Notes under the pieces: generated by a model | What the model saw: the letters and a program-made list of their open reading frames with translations, nothing else | What the model was told of the DNA's origin: nothing | The model's database searches: none | Assembly (NCBI RefSeq): GCF_003201865.1 | Contig: NZ_QJJJ01000001.1 | Location: forward strand, 1-64,000 | Reading direction: 5' to 3' | Source: Methylobacterium sp. B4 | GTDB taxonomy: Bacteria > Pseudomonadota > Alphaproteobacteria > Rhizobiales > Beijerinckiaceae | Length of the DNA: 64,000 nt | In this document: positions 1 through 8,541 of the stretch, piece after piece | How the letters are laid out: each line of letters opens with the position of its first letter | How positions within the stretch are numbered: position 1 is the first letter of the stretch | Made by a program: the position numbers and the translations under genes

Positions 1-332
1 ACAGGACATCTACGACAGCCAGCACATCTTCGACCGCGTCTGCGACGAGCATGACATCGAGCATCGGCTGACCAAGGTGAACCATCCTTGGACCAACGGA
101 CAAGTCGAGCGGATGAACCGCACGATCAAGGACGCGACGGTCAAGCGCTACCACTACGACAGTCACGACCAGCTTCGAACGCATCTGCACCTGTTCGTCG
201 ATGCCTACAATCACGCTCGTAGGCTCAAGACCCTGCGGGGCCTGACACCCACCGAGTTCATCCTGAATGCCTGGACGAAAGAGCCCAATCGCTTCAGGAT
301 CAACCCGTCACACCTCATCCCGGGACCATACA
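1..332 (+). mobile_element. Right end of an IS481-family insertion sequence (partial)
   Basis: The window opens inside an IS481-type transposase gene and the element appears to end at an ACA trinucleotide at 330-332. The next six bases, 333-338 (CCTAGG), match the NCTAGN target preference known for IS481 and would be one copy of a 6-bp target duplication. The transposase C-terminus (HLIPGPYT) is encoded by the presumed terminal inverted repeat, as is usual in this family. The left end lies outside the window, so completeness cannot be judged. Confidence 0.7.
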
Positions 333-337
333 CCTAG
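2..337 (+). CDS. IS481-family transposase, C-terminal fragment
   Basis: The reading frame is open from base 2 and runs to a TAG at 335-337, so the gene starts upstream of the window. The visible 111 residues are the end of an rve/DDE integrase core. HPWTNGQVERMNRTIK carries the last catalytic Glu of the DDE triad, followed by the conserved AYNHARRLKTLRGLTP segment. The enzyme would cut and join the element's ends. The stop codon TAG lies within the probable target-site sequence rather than in the element. The gene ends 4 bases before the stop codon of the convergent DUF1178 gene, so the insertion sits just behind that gene without breaking it. Whether the full transposase is intact cannot be seen. 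Confidence 0.85.
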   Translation, partial: QDIYDSQHIFDRVCDEHDIEHRLTKVNHPWTNGQVERMNRTIKDATVKRYHYDSHDQLRTHLHLFVDAYNHARRLKTLRGLTPTEFILNAWTKEPNRFRINPSHLIPGPYT

Positions 338-341
338 GCCC

Positions 342-809
342 TCAGTGCCGGTCGTCGGGGGCCGGCGGCAGGGGCATGACCTCGATGCCCTCTTCCACGA
401 GCGCCCGCGCCTCCTGCGGGCTCGCCTCGCCATAGATCGGCCGGCCCTCGGCCTCGCCGTAATGGATCGCCCGCGCCTCGTCCGCGAAGCGCTCCCCGAC
501 ATGCTCCGAGGTCGCGACGACCTGCTCGCGCACGGCCCGCAGCAGGGCCCGCAGGCGCCGCTCCGGCTCGGCGATCATCGGCACGGTCTCGGCCGGCGCC
601 TCCGTGGCGGGGGCCGGCGGCGGACTTTTGGAATGGGCACGGTCGCTGCGCGCCACGGCCGGAGCCATCGGCGCCTTGGCGATCCGGCGCGAGTCGCAGA
701 TCGGGCAGGACACGAGGCCGCGAGCGGCTTGCTCGTCGTAGGCCGCGCCGGAGGGAAACCAACTCTCGAAGCTGTGGCCCGACTCGCAGGCGAGGGTGAA
801 GCGGATCAT
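342..809 (-). CDS. DUF1178 family protein
   Basis: A 155-residue protein of the DUF1178 family, whose function is unknown. The N-terminus MIRFTLACESGHSFESWF and the CPIC pair at residues 35-38, with Cys8, form a zinc-ribbon-like start. A Pro/Ala-rich linker (about 50-75) leads to a conserved helical C-terminal half containing HVGERFADEARAIHYGE. The ATG at 807-809 was chosen because the conserved family start lies there. It follows the Nit2-type hydrolase gene after a 20-base gap and is the last gene of a grxC-nit2-DUF1178 run, an arrangement common in Alphaproteobacteria. An insertion sequence ends directly behind its stop codon. No catalytic residues are evident; a metal-binding role is inference. 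Confidence 0.85.
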   Translation of the reverse strand: MIRFTLACESGHSFESWFPSGAAYDEQAARGLVSCPICDSRRIAKAPMAPAVARSDRAHSKSPPPAPATEAPAETVPMIAEPERRLRALLRAVREQVVATSEHVGERFADEARAIHYGEAEGRPIYGEASPQEARALVEEGIEVMPLPPAPDDRH

Positions 810-829
810 GAGGCTGAGATGGGGAGCGT

Positions 830-1690
830 TCAGGCGCGGCGCACGCCGAAGCTGCGCGCGTGGGACAGGGTGGGGATGCGCGCCCGCGCCTCCGCGACCC
901 GCGCGAGGTCGATCTCGGCGAGGATGACGCCCGGCGCATCGCCCGCGGCTTCGGCCAGGATGCGGCCCCAGGGATCGACGATGAGCGAGTGGCCGAAGGT
1001 TTCGCGCCCGTCCTCGTGCCGGCCCCCTTGCGCGGCCGAGATCATGAACGAGCCGGTCTCGATGGCCCGCGCCCGCTGCAGGATGTGCCAATGCGCCTCG
1101 CCGGTCTGCCGGGTGAAGCAGGCGGGCGCGGTCATCACCGTGGCCCCGGCCTCGGCCAGCGCCCGGTAGAGGGCGGGAAAGCGGATGTCGTAGCAGATCG
1201 TCAGCCCGAAATCGGCGAGCGGCGTCTGCGCGACCACGGCGCAATCGCCGCCCGAATAGGTCGCCGATTCCCGCCAGCTCTCGCCGTTGGGCAGATCGAC
1301 GTCGTAGAGGTGCAGCTTGTCGTACGAGACCTGGATCTCGCCCTGCGCGTCGATCAGGAAGGCGCGGTTGGCGATCTTCTCGCCGTCGCGGATGGCGAGC
1401 GAGCCGATCTGCAGGACGATCTTTTCCGCCCGCGCGACCTCGCGGAGCGCAGCGAGCGTCGCGTCGCTCGTCTGCGGGCCGACCTTGCCGAACAAGGCGG
1501 CGCGGTCGCGCTCGATCAGCGAGGTCGTCTCCGGCGTCTGCACGTAGGCCGCACCCGCGGCCGCGGCCTCGCGCACCGCCTTGACGGCCGCCTCGCGGTT
1601 GGCGGCCGGGTCGCGCCTGCCGCGCATCTGCACGCAGGCGGCCAGGAACGGCTTGGCGTCGTTGGGCTTGGTGTCGGGGGTCGCCGTCAT
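830..1690 (-). CDS. Carbon-nitrogen hydrolase, Nit2/omega-amidase-like
   Basis: A 286-residue nitrilase-superfamily amidase. The catalytic triad is visible: Glu54 (TPETTS), Lys125 (YDKLHLYDVD) and Cys166 (LTICYDIRFP). The LHLYDVDLP signature is typical of the Nit1/Nit2 branch, whose members hydrolyse deaminated glutathione or act as omega-amidases on alpha-ketoglutaramate and alpha-ketosuccinamate. Which of these it uses cannot be told from sequence. The ATG at 1690 overlaps the grxC stop by four bases (ATGA), indicating translational coupling. The link to glutaredoxin fits a glutathione-repair role. The open frame extends further upstream, but that part is antisense-like low-complexity sequence overlapping grxC. 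Confidence 0.92.
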   Translation of the reverse strand: MTATPDTKPNDAKPFLAACVQMRGRRDPAANREAAVKAVREAAAAGAAYVQTPETTSLIERDRAALFGKVGPQTSDATLAALREVARAEKIVLQIGSLAIRDGEKIANRAFLIDAQGEIQVSYDKLHLYDVDLPNGESWRESATYSGGDCAVVAQTPLADFGLTICYDIRFPALYRALAEAGATVMTAPACFTRQTGEAHWHILQRARAIETGSFMISAAQGGRHEDGRETFGHSLIVDPWGRILAEAAGDAPGVILAEIDLARVAEARARIPTLSHARSFGVRRA

Positions 1691-1944
1691 GCGGCGAGCA
1701 GCGGGTCGAGACCGCCGGCCCGCTCCAGGGCGTAGAGGTCGTCGCATCCGCCGACATGCTTGTCGCCGACGAAGATCTGCGGGACCGAGGTGCGTCCCCC
1801 CGCCCGCTGGACCATGGTCGCGCGCGCGCCCGCCGTCTTCTCGACGTCGATCTCGTTGAAGGACACACCCTTGTCGCGCAGCAGGCTCTTGGCCGCCGAG
1901 CAATAGGGGCACCAGGCCGTGGTGTAGATCGTGACCGGCTGCAT
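1687..1944 (-). CDS. grxC: Glutaredoxin 3
   Basis: An 85-residue dithiol glutaredoxin with active site C12-P-Y-C15, the TSVPQIF cis-proline loop and the GG-D-D glutathione-binding motif (HVGGCDDLYAL). It uses glutathione to reduce protein disulfides and mixed disulfides in the cytoplasm. Length and motifs match bacterial GrxC. It is the first gene of a minus-strand operon and its stop overlaps the start of the Nit2-type hydrolase by four bases. An extra Cys (GGCDD, residue 67) occurs in many glutaredoxin 3 proteins. Confidence 0.95.
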   Translation of the reverse strand: MQPVTIYTTAWCPYCSAAKSLLRDKGVSFNEIDVEKTAGARATMVQRAGGRTSVPQIFVGDKHVGGCDDLYALERAGGLDPLLAA

Positions 1945-2065
1945 GGGTCCGTCGCGCGCCCGTTCGGGAGAGAAGCGACGGGTATAGGCGCGCCGCGCAA
2001 ATCTTCCTACTGCGGCGAGGACACAGGTTGACCGTTCCGTGAGCGCGCCCGGCGTCCGGTCGCCG

Positions 2066-2422
2066 TCAGGCGGCCAGCAGTTTCTCGACCTCGTTGACCA
2101 GATCGCGCAGGTGGAAGGGCTTGGAGAGCACCTTCGCGTCCTTCGGGGCCTTCGAATCCGGGTTGAGCGCCACCGCGGCGAAGCCCGTGATGAACATCAC
2201 CTTGATGTCGGGATCGAGTTCCGTGGCGCGCCGCGCCAGCTCGATGCCGTCCATCTCCGGCATGACGATATCGGTCAGGAGAAGCTCGAATGGCTCCTCG
2301 CGCAGTCGGTTGTAGGCGGAGAGACCGTTGTCGAACGACAGCACGTCGTAGCCGGCGTTCTGCAACGCCTTGGCCAGGAACCGACGCATGTCGTTGTCGT
2401 CTTCCGCGAGCAGGATCTTCAT
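2066..2422 (-). CDS. cpdR: Single-domain response regulator CpdR
   Basis: A 118-residue stand-alone receiver domain with acidic pocket EDD (7-9), phospho-acceptor Asp51 (LLLTDIVMPEMDG), Thr79 and Lys101 (VLSKPFH). The long ELARRATELDPDIKVMFITG segment and the Ala-Ala C-terminus are characteristic of CpdR. In Caulobacter and Rhizobiales, CpdR is phosphorylated through CckA-ChpT. When unphosphorylated it primes the ClpXP protease to degrade CtrA-pathway factors, coupling proteolysis to the cell cycle. The gene appears monocistronic. A TTAA-N7-TTTA sequence resembling a CtrA box lies 62-76 bases upstream of the start, which would fit feedback control by CtrA. Confidence 0.95.
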   Translation of the reverse strand: MKILLAEDDNDMRRFLAKALQNAGYDVLSFDNGLSAYNRLREEPFELLLTDIVMPEMDGIELARRATELDPDIKVMFITGFAAVALNPDSKAPKDAKVLSKPFHLRDLVNEVEKLLAA

Positions 2423-2483
2423 CGAACGGCGTCCCGGTGCCCATGCGCCTTTGAGGTGTTCATTTCATAAAGCGGTCGCTTGG

Positions 2484-2498
2484 TAAACAGAGCGTTAA
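2484..2498 (-). promoter_or_regulatory. Candidate CtrA-binding box upstream of cpdR
   Basis: Read on the minus strand the sequence is TTAA-CGCTCTG-TTTA followed by CC, one mismatch from the CtrA consensus TTAA-N7-TTAA. It lies 62-76 bases before the cpdR start. TTAA is rare in this GC-rich window, and the only other intergenic copy of this spacing seen lies before the podJ-like gene. Binding is inferred from the match. Confidence 0.5.
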
Positions 2499-2636
2499 AC
2501 CCGTCCGGTGCCGCGCCGCACCCGCGGGCGCAGGGGTCGCGGTCCCTCCTGTGCGGCGCATGGTGGACAGGGCGGTCCGGGCGCCGCAAAGTGGGGTGAT
2601 GTCTCCCCCGCGCCACGCTTCGGCTTCCGTCACGCG

Positions 2637-3533
2637 ATGAGCTTTCTTCCCCCCGACGATTCCGAAGCCTTCGATCCGCCCTTCGTCGTGGACGAGCCGG
2701 CGCAGCACGTCGTTCCCTTCGTGTTCAACACGCCCCATTCCGGGGCGCACTATCCCGAGGCCTTCCTCGCCGCCTCCCGGCTCGACGCCCTGACCCTGCG
2801 CCGCTCGGAGGATGCCCATGTCGACCGGCTGTTCGCCGCCGTGGTCGGCCTCGGCGCGCCGCTGATGCGGGCGAACTTCCCCCGCGCCTATCTCGACGTG
2901 AACCGCGAGCCCTACGAACTCGACCCGCGCATGTTCCAGGGGCGCCTGCCCTCCTACGCCAACACGCGCTCCATGCGGGTCGCCGGAGGTCTCGGCACGG
3001 TGCCGCGCATCGTCGCCGACGGGCAGGAGATCTACCGAGAGCGCCTGCCGGTCGAGGCGGCGGTCCGGCGCATCGAGACGCTCTACAAGCCCTATCACCG
3101 CACCCTGCGCGGCCTGATCCAGCGCACGGCGCGGACCTTCGGCCGGGCCTTCCTGATCGACTGTCACTCGATGCCCTCGTCGAGCCTCGGACGAGAGGAG
3201 AGCGCGCAGGCCGATTTCGTTCTCGGCGACCGCTTCGGCACCGCCTGCCTGCCGGCCCTCGTGGAGGGGGTCGAGGCCCGCCTGCGCGCGCTGGGCTACA
3301 AGGTGGTGCGCAACAAGCCCTATGCCGGCGGCTTCATCACCGAGCATTACGGCGAGCCCGGGCTCGGACGGCACGCGCTGCAGATCGAGATCAACCGGGC
3401 ACTCTACATGAACGAGCAGTCGCTGGCCCTGACCGCGGGCTTTTCGGCTCTGGCCGACAACCTTGCCGCGGTGTTCGCCGAGATCGCCGCCGAGACCGGG
3501 GACGCCGTGCCGCACCGCATCGCCGCGGAATAG
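2637..3533 (+). CDS. N-formylglutamate amidohydrolase
   Basis: A 298-residue member of the N-formylglutamate amidohydrolase (FGase) family, which hydrolyses N-formyl-L-glutamate to glutamate and formate, the last step of one histidine-degradation route. Family motifs are present: FNTPHSGAHYP near residue 30, SEDAHVDRLF, DVNREPYELDPRMF and the metal/catalytic segment DCHSMPS. The ATG at 2637 is chosen because conserved sequence begins soon after. No hut genes are adjacent, so the physiological substrate is uncertain; some homologues act on other N-acyl amino acids. It is divergent from cpdR and convergent with galU. Confidence 0.88.
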   Translation: MSFLPPDDSEAFDPPFVVDEPAQHVVPFVFNTPHSGAHYPEAFLAASRLDALTLRRSEDAHVDRLFAAVVGLGAPLMRANFPRAYLDVNREPYELDPRMFQGRLPSYANTRSMRVAGGLGTVPRIVADGQEIYRERLPVEAAVRRIETLYKPYHRTLRGLIQRTARTFGRAFLIDCHSMPSSSLGREESAQADFVLGDRFGTACLPALVEGVEARLRALGYKVVRNKPYAGGFITEHYGEPGLGRHALQIEINRALYMNEQSLALTAGFSALADNLAAVFAEIAAETGDAVPHRIAAE

Positions 3534-3572
3534 CGGCCGGGCGCGTCCGGAACCGCGGGCATGGGCCGGCCA

Positions 3573-3600
3573 AGAAAAAAGGCCGCCCCGAAGGACGGCC
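3573..3600 (-). terminator. Rho-independent terminator downstream of galU
   Basis: Read on the minus strand, an 8-bp stem with one mismatch (GGCCGTCC/GGGCGGCC, loop TTCG) is followed by TTTTTT. It lies about 165 bases beyond the galU stop codon and faces the convergent amidohydrolase gene. Confidence 0.75.
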
Positions 3601-3763
3601 CGAAGTCTAGGGAGGAAACGCCCAAGAAGGGCTGCAGGACCGCGACGCCATCGCGATCTCGCAATGCACAAATCGCATCGCGGCGCACAATCCGCAAGGG
3701 CACAAGCCGCTTTCGCGCCTGCGGGCAGCGCATGGCTACGCTGCGCCGATGCATGGAACCGGA

Positions 3764-4630
3764 TCAGCCCTCGCCGAGGAGGGCGCGGATCTCCGCTTTC
3801 AGGGCATCGGCCAGTTCCGGGCGCTGCAGCCCGTAGGCGATGTTGGCCGTCAGGAAGCCGATCTTGGAGCCGGTGTCGTAGGTGCGCCCGTCGAAGCGCA
3901 TGCCGTAGAACTTCTGCTCCTCGGCGAGCCGGATCATCGCGTCGGTGAGCTGGATCTCGCCGCCGGCCCCCTTCTCGCCCCGCTCCAGGATCGAGAAGAT
4001 TTCGGGCTGGAGGATGTAGCGGCCGGAAATGATGAAGTTCGACGGCGCGGTGCCCTGCTTGGGCTTTTCCACCATGCCGGTGATCTCGAAGGTCTGGCCG
4101 AAGGTCTCGCCGACCGCGACGATCCCGTACTGGTGGGTCTCCTCGGGCTTGACCTCCTCCACGGCGATGACGTTGCCGCCGTGCCGGTCGTAGGCCTCCA
4201 GCATCTGGCCCATGCAGCCACGGCTCAGCATGTCGGGCAGCAGCACGGCGAAGGGCTCGTCGCCGACGATCTCGCGGGCGCACCAGACGGCGTGGCCGAG
4301 GCCGAGCGGCGCCTGCTGCCGGGTGAAGCTGGTCTGGCCGGCCTGGGGCAGATCCTTCTTCAACTCTTCGTAGGCCGCCTGCTTGCCGCGCTCCTGCAGC
4401 ATGTGGTCGAGTTCGAAGGCAATGTCGAAATGATCCTCGATCACCGCCTTGCCGCGGCCCGTCACGAAGATGAAGTGCTCGATGCCCGCCTCCCGGGCCT
4501 CGTCGACGACGTGCTGCACGACGGGACGGTCGACGACGGTGAGCATCTCCTTGGGCACGGCCTTCGTCGCCGGCAGGAAGCGCGTGCCGAGGCCGGCGAC
4601 GGGAAGGACGGCCTTGCGAATTCGTTTCAT
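3764..4630 (-). CDS. galU: UTP-glucose-1-phosphate uridylyltransferase
   Basis: A 288-residue GalU that makes UDP-glucose from UTP and glucose-1-phosphate for exopolysaccharide, glucan and LPS synthesis. The N-terminal nucleotide-binding signature [17 protein letters not shown] begins at residue 13. The Asp of LLPDML and the EKPKQG and GGEIQLTDA segments are in family order. The ATG at 4630 places the start at [10 protein letters not shown] as in other GalU proteins; an in-frame extension of 19 codons is possible but lacks conservation. It is divergent from galE, with 187 bases between starts, so the two UDP-sugar genes may share regulation. Confidence 0.96.
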   Translation of the reverse strand: MKRIRKAVLPVAGLGTRFLPATKAVPKEMLTVVDRPVVQHVVDEAREAGIEHFIFVTGRGKAVIEDHFDIAFELDHMLQERGKQAAYEELKKDLPQAGQTSFTRQQAPLGLGHAVWCAREIVGDEPFAVLLPDMLSRGCMGQMLEAYDRHGGNVIAVEEVKPEETHQYGIVAVGETFGQTFEITGMVEKPKQGTAPSNFIISGRYILQPEIFSILERGEKGAGGEIQLTDAMIRLAEEQKFYGMRFDGRTYDTGSKIGFLTANIAYGLQRPELADALKAEIRALLGEG

Positions 4631-4817
4631 GTGGCGGGACCCGTTGATGGTTCTGTGTCGGGGCGAGCCCTGATCGACGCAGTACAATAGCGCAAAGGCG
4701 CCGCGTAACAGCCCCGCTCGGGTATGATTGGACGTATTTCGTCATGTATGAACGTCTTGGCGGATCGGTGCGCGGCCTCCGCGCCCGGTCGGGCCGTGTA
4801 GGCAAAGGGAACGGACG

Positions 4818-5810
4818 ATGGCAGTTCTGGTCACCGGCGGCGCGGGGTATATCGGCAGCCACATGGTGCTGGCCCTGATCGATGCCGGACACGAGGAGGT
4901 CGTCGTCCTCGACGACCTCTCGACCGGGTTCGATTGGGCCCTGCCGCCGGAGGTGCGCCTCGTCGTCGGCGACGTGGCCGACCAAGCGCTCGTCACCGAG
5001 ACAATCCTGCGCCACCAGATCGACGCGGTCGCCCATTTCGCCGCGCGCATCGTCGTGCCGGACTCGGTCGCCGACCCGCTGGGCTACTACCTCGCCAATA
5101 CGGTCAAGACCCGCGCACTGATCGAGACCGCGGCGCGCACGGGCGTCCGGCACTTCATCTTCTCCTCCACCGCCGCCGTCTACGGCGAGCCGGAGATCGT
5201 GCCGGTGCCCGAGACGCTGGCCACCAACCCGATCAACCCCTACGGCCGCTCCAAGCTGATGAGCGAGTGGATGCTGGCCGACGCGGCCGCGGCCCACGGC
5301 TTCAGCTACGGGGTGCTGCGTTACTTCAACGTGGCCGGGGCCGACCCGCTCGGGCGCTCGGGCCAATCGACGCCCAATGCCACCCATTTGATCAAGGTCG
5401 CGACCCAGGCCGCCCTCGGCCAGCGCACGCATCTGGAAGTGTTCGGCACCGACTACCCGACCCGCGACGGCTCCTGCCTGCGCGACTACATCCAGGTCTC
5501 GGATCTGGCGGACGCGCACATGGTCGTGCTCGACCACCTGCGCGGCGGGGGCGCGAGCCTGACGCTCAATTGCGGCTACGGCCGGGGCTACTCGGTTCTG
5601 GAGGTGATCGAAGTCGTCAAGCGCATCTCGGGCCGCGACTTCGAGGTGCGCCTGTCGCCGCGCCGCCCGGGTGATCCGGCCCAGATCATCGCGGGCGCCG
5701 ACCGCATCCGCAACGAACTCGGCTGGCGCCCGCGCCAGGACGATCTCGACGCCATCGTCGCCCAGGCGCTGGCCTGGGAGGAGTCCCTGTCGAAGCGGAA
5801 CCGCCGGTGA
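4818..5810 (+). CDS. galE: UDP-glucose 4-epimerase
   Basis: A 330-residue extended short-chain dehydrogenase/reductase. It has the NAD-binding GGAGYIGSH motif (7-15), the SST of the active site (116-118) and the catalytic pair Tyr142-x3-Lys146 (YGRSK). It interconverts UDP-glucose and UDP-galactose using bound NAD+. SCLRDYIQVSDLADAH and the C-terminal RRPGDPAQIIAG motif are typical of GalE. The start has an upstream AAGGGA ribosome site. Its stop overlaps the GTG start of the lytic transglycosylase gene by four bases (GTGA), so the two are translationally coupled. Confidence 0.95.
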   Translation: MAVLVTGGAGYIGSHMVLALIDAGHEEVVVLDDLSTGFDWALPPEVRLVVGDVADQALVTETILRHQIDAVAHFAARIVVPDSVADPLGYYLANTVKTRALIETAARTGVRHFIFSSTAAVYGEPEIVPVPETLATNPINPYGRSKLMSEWMLADAAAAHGFSYGVLRYFNVAGADPLGRSGQSTPNATHLIKVATQAALGQRTHLEVFGTDYPTRDGSCLRDYIQVSDLADAHMVVLDHLRGGGASLTLNCGYGRGYSVLEVIEVVKRISGRDFEVRLSPRRPGDPAQIIAGADRIRNELGWRPRQDDLDAIVAQALAWEESLSKRNRR

Positions 5811-7000
5811 GGGCCGGCCTCGCAGGCCTGGTCCTCGCGCTCGCCGCCGCCTTCCCCGCGGCCCTCGGGCCGGCGAGGGCGCAGGACGCCGACTTCTCCG
5901 GCTTCGTCGACGGCCTGCGTTCCGACGCGAAGAGCCGCGGCATCTCGCAGGCGACCTTCGAGGCGGCCTTCGCCGGAATGGGCGGACCGGACCCGGAGGT
6001 GATCGCCCGCACCCGCCGCCAGGGCGAGTTCAGCCGGCCGGTCTGGGACTACCTCGTCGGCGCGGTCTCGAACGCGCGCATCGCGCGGGGGCAGGCGCAG
6101 GGCAAGCGGCTCGCGGCCACGCTGGCCGCCATTGAGGCAAAGACGGGCGTGCCGCGCGCAATCGTGCTGGCCTTCTGGGGCGTCGAGTCGGATTTCGGCG
6201 CCAGCGCCGGCTCCCTGCCGACGATCCGGTCTCTGGTGAGCCTGGCTTACGCCCGGCACCGGGGCACGCTGTTCCGCGACGAGCTTTGGGCCGCCCTGCA
6301 GATCCTGGAGAACGGCGACATCGAGCCGGCGCGCATGGTCGGCTCCTGGGCGGGCGCCATGGGGCAGGTGCAGTTCCTGCCCTCGGTCTACCTGCGCGAG
6401 GCGGTCGATTTCGACGGCGACGGGCGGCGGGACGTCTGGCGCTCGGAGGCGGATTCGCTGGCCTCCATCGCGCATTACCTGCGCTCGCTCGGCTGGAGGC
6501 CCGGTCTGTCCTGGGGCTACGAGGTCAGCCTTCCGAAGGATTTCGACCTGACCCGTTACCGCGGGCCGATTTCCGATTTCGCGGCCCGCGGCCTGCGCCG
6601 CACGGACGGCAAGCCCCTGCCGGCAAACGGCGAGGCGAGCCTGTTCCTGCCGGGCGGGCTCGGGAGCCCGGTCTTCCTCATCACCGACAATTTCGAAGTG
6701 ATCCGCGGCTACAACACCAGCGATTCCTACGCCCTGGCGGTGGGACACCTCGCCGACCGGCTGGCGGGTGGCCCTGCCCTCGCCGCCCCCTGGCCGAGCG
6801 GCGCCGCCCGCCTCGACGGGCCGGGCCTCAAGCGCCTTCAGGCGGGGCTCGCGGCCAAGGGCCTCTATGCCGGCGAGCAGGACGGCCGGGCCGGGCCGAA
6901 GCTGCGTGAGGCGGTGCGGCAGTACCAGATCCGCGAGGGGCTACCCGCCGACGGCTATGCCCGGCCGGCGCTCTTGGAGAGGGTCGAGGGCCGCCCTTAG
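5807..7000 (+). CDS. Lytic murein transglycosylase, MltB-type, with peptidoglycan-binding domain
   Basis: A 397-residue exported protein with a signal peptide ending near ARAQ (25-26). A family-103-like SLT_2 domain follows, with catalytic Glu127 in FWGVESDFGASAG and the MGQVQFLPS motif. A C-terminal PG_binding_1 repeat spans about 335-395. Such enzymes cleave the MurNAc-GlcNAc bond in the periplasm and form 1,6-anhydro ends for wall remodelling. The GTG start overlaps the galE stop. The FDGDGRRDVW segment is a family feature. No lipobox Cys is visible, so it is probably soluble or loosely associated rather than a lipoprotein. Confidence 0.92.
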   Translation: MRAGLAGLVLALAAAFPAALGPARAQDADFSGFVDGLRSDAKSRGISQATFEAAFAGMGGPDPEVIARTRRQGEFSRPVWDYLVGAVSNARIARGQAQGKRLAATLAAIEAKTGVPRAIVLAFWGVESDFGASAGSLPTIRSLVSLAYARHRGTLFRDELWAALQILENGDIEPARMVGSWAGAMGQVQFLPSVYLREAVDFDGDGRRDVWRSEADSLASIAHYLRSLGWRPGLSWGYEVSLPKDFDLTRYRGPISDFAARGLRRTDGKPLPANGEASLFLPGGLGSPVFLITDNFEVIRGYNTSDSYALAVGHLADRLAGGPALAAPWPSGAARLDGPGLKRLQAGLAAKGLYAGEQDGRAGPKLREAVRQYQIREGLPADGYARPALLERVEGRP

Positions 7001-7084
7001 ACGCGTCGGCCTCGTCGCGCTATCCTGCGGGGATGTGAGGCCGGGTCCGCCCGGCCGCTTCCCTTCGATCGAGGCTCTCCCCGC

Positions 7085-8518
7085 ATGGAACGCCGCCCGA
7101 CCGATCGCCTCGCGTTTCCGAACGCCGCCGCGATCCTCGGACTTCTCGTCCTCGCCGCCCTCTGGCTGACCGCCGCGCCGGTGCCGGCCGCCGCGCAATG
7201 GGGCGACAGCTACGACGCGCCCGCGGCCGATCCCTACGCCGCGCCGCCGCGCCGCCGGGCTCGGCAGGGCTATGCCGACGAGTACGGCTACGGCCGCGCG
7301 CCGGTCCGCCGCGCCCCGCCGCCCGTGCAGCAGGAGGCGCCGCGCCAGTTCTTCTGGCCCTGGGAGGATCAGCCCCGAGCCCAGCCCGCGCCTCAGCCGC
7401 AGGCGCCCTCGGGCTACAGCCGGCCGCAGCGTCCGCGCGCGCCGGCGGCCGCGAGCCGCTCGGACGAGGAGCGCGCCGCGCGCAGGCGCCGTCCGAGCCC
7501 GCCCCCCGCGGTCGCGCAGCAGCCCAAGGCGAAGGTGCCCAAGACGGCGCCGACGACCCAGGTCGCCGTGTTCGGCGATTCCCTGGCGAGCTACCTCGTG
7601 AAGGGCGTGGACGAAGCCTTCTCCGACAATGCCGAGATCGGCGTGCTCGACCGGTCCAAGGCCGAGAGCGGCCTCGTGCGCAAGGACGTGGTGGACTGGG
7701 CCAAGACCACCGAGGACTTCCTCAAGGCCACGCCCAACCTGTCCTACGCTCTGATGATGGTCGGCGTGAACGACCGGCAGACGATCCGCGAGGGGGACCA
7801 GAGCTACGAGGCCCTGTCCGACAAGTGGCGCGAACTCTACGCGGCCCGGGTCGATGCCGTCGTGAAGGTGTTCGAGGAGCACAAGGTGCCGCTGATCTGG
7901 GTCGGCCTGCCGCCGGTCCGCAGCGAATCCTTGAGCCGCGACTTCGCGGCGATCAACGACCTCGTGCGCGAGCGGGTACAGAAGGCCGGCCAGACCTATG
8001 TCGAGATCTGGCAGGGCTTCGTGGACGACCGCAATCGCTTCGCCGTCTCCGGGCCGGACGTGGACGGCCAGGAGGCGCGGCTGCGCACCTCCGACGGCAT
8101 CCACTTCACGGGCGCGGGCTCCCGCAAGGTGGCCCACTTCGCCGACGTGGAACTCAAGCGCCTGATGGGCGCCAAGGGCGGCCTGCCCTCGGAGCAGCCC
8201 GTCGCCCCGATCGCGACCGCCCCCTCCGAGGGCGGCCCCGGGATCGGCGTCGAGGATACGGCGGCCATCGATCGCCGGATCACCGCGATGCTGCCGAGCC
8301 TGCCCGAACCGCCCGGCATCCCGAGCCTGCCGGTCAAGCCCGCGGCGGGGCCGGTGGTGCCGCTGGGACGTCCCGAAACCTCGCCCGGCGGCACGCTGAT
8401 CAGCGGCCGGCCCCAGGAGGGCGACGCCACCGGCACCCGCGAGCGCAGCCTGCAGCGCGGCGCGGCCCCCCTGCCCCAGCCCGGCCGGGCCGACGATTTC
8501 CGCTGGCCGCCGGGCTAG
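7085..8518 (+). CDS. DUF459 SGNH-hydrolase-fold exported protein
   Basis: A 477-residue protein with an N-terminal signal anchor (about 13-37) and a Pro/Arg/Gln-rich linker to about residue 155. A DUF459 (SGNH) domain begins at VAVFGDSLASYL, with nucleophile Ser166. The Asn of MMVGVNDRQ and the DGIHFTGAGSRKVAHF box supply the other SGNH residues. The last 100 residues are Pro/Gly-rich and look disordered. Homologues are thought to be periplasmic acyl- or acetyl-esterases/transferases acting on wall or exopolysaccharide, but the substrate is unknown. Its position behind a lytic transglycosylase fits an envelope role. It converges with the response regulator gene 23 bases away. Confidence 0.85.
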   Translation: MERRPTDRLAFPNAAAILGLLVLAALWLTAAPVPAAAQWGDSYDAPAADPYAAPPRRRARQGYADEYGYGRAPVRRAPPPVQQEAPRQFFWPWEDQPRAQPAPQPQAPSGYSRPQRPRAPAAASRSDEERAARRRRPSPPPAVAQQPKAKVPKTAPTTQVAVFGDSLASYLVKGVDEAFSDNAEIGVLDRSKAESGLVRKDVVDWAKTTEDFLKATPNLSYALMMVGVNDRQTIREGDQSYEALSDKWRELYAARVDAVVKVFEEHKVPLIWVGLPPVRSESLSRDFAAINDLVRERVQKAGQTYVEIWQGFVDDRNRFAVSGPDVDGQEARLRTSDGIHFTGAGSRKVAHFADVELKRLMGAKGGLPSEQPVAPIATAPSEGGPGIGVEDTAAIDRRITAMLPSLPEPPGIPSLPVKPAAGPVVPLGRPETSPGGTLISGRPQEGDATGTRERSLQRGAAPLPQPGRADDFRWPPG

Positions 8519-8541
8519 GCTCCGCGTCGCGGCGGCCGCTG

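Noticed and set aside
2460..5537. Long minus-strand frame of about 1025 codons across amidohydrolase, galU and galE
   Set aside because: It runs through three well-supported genes in another frame and encodes no coherent protein.
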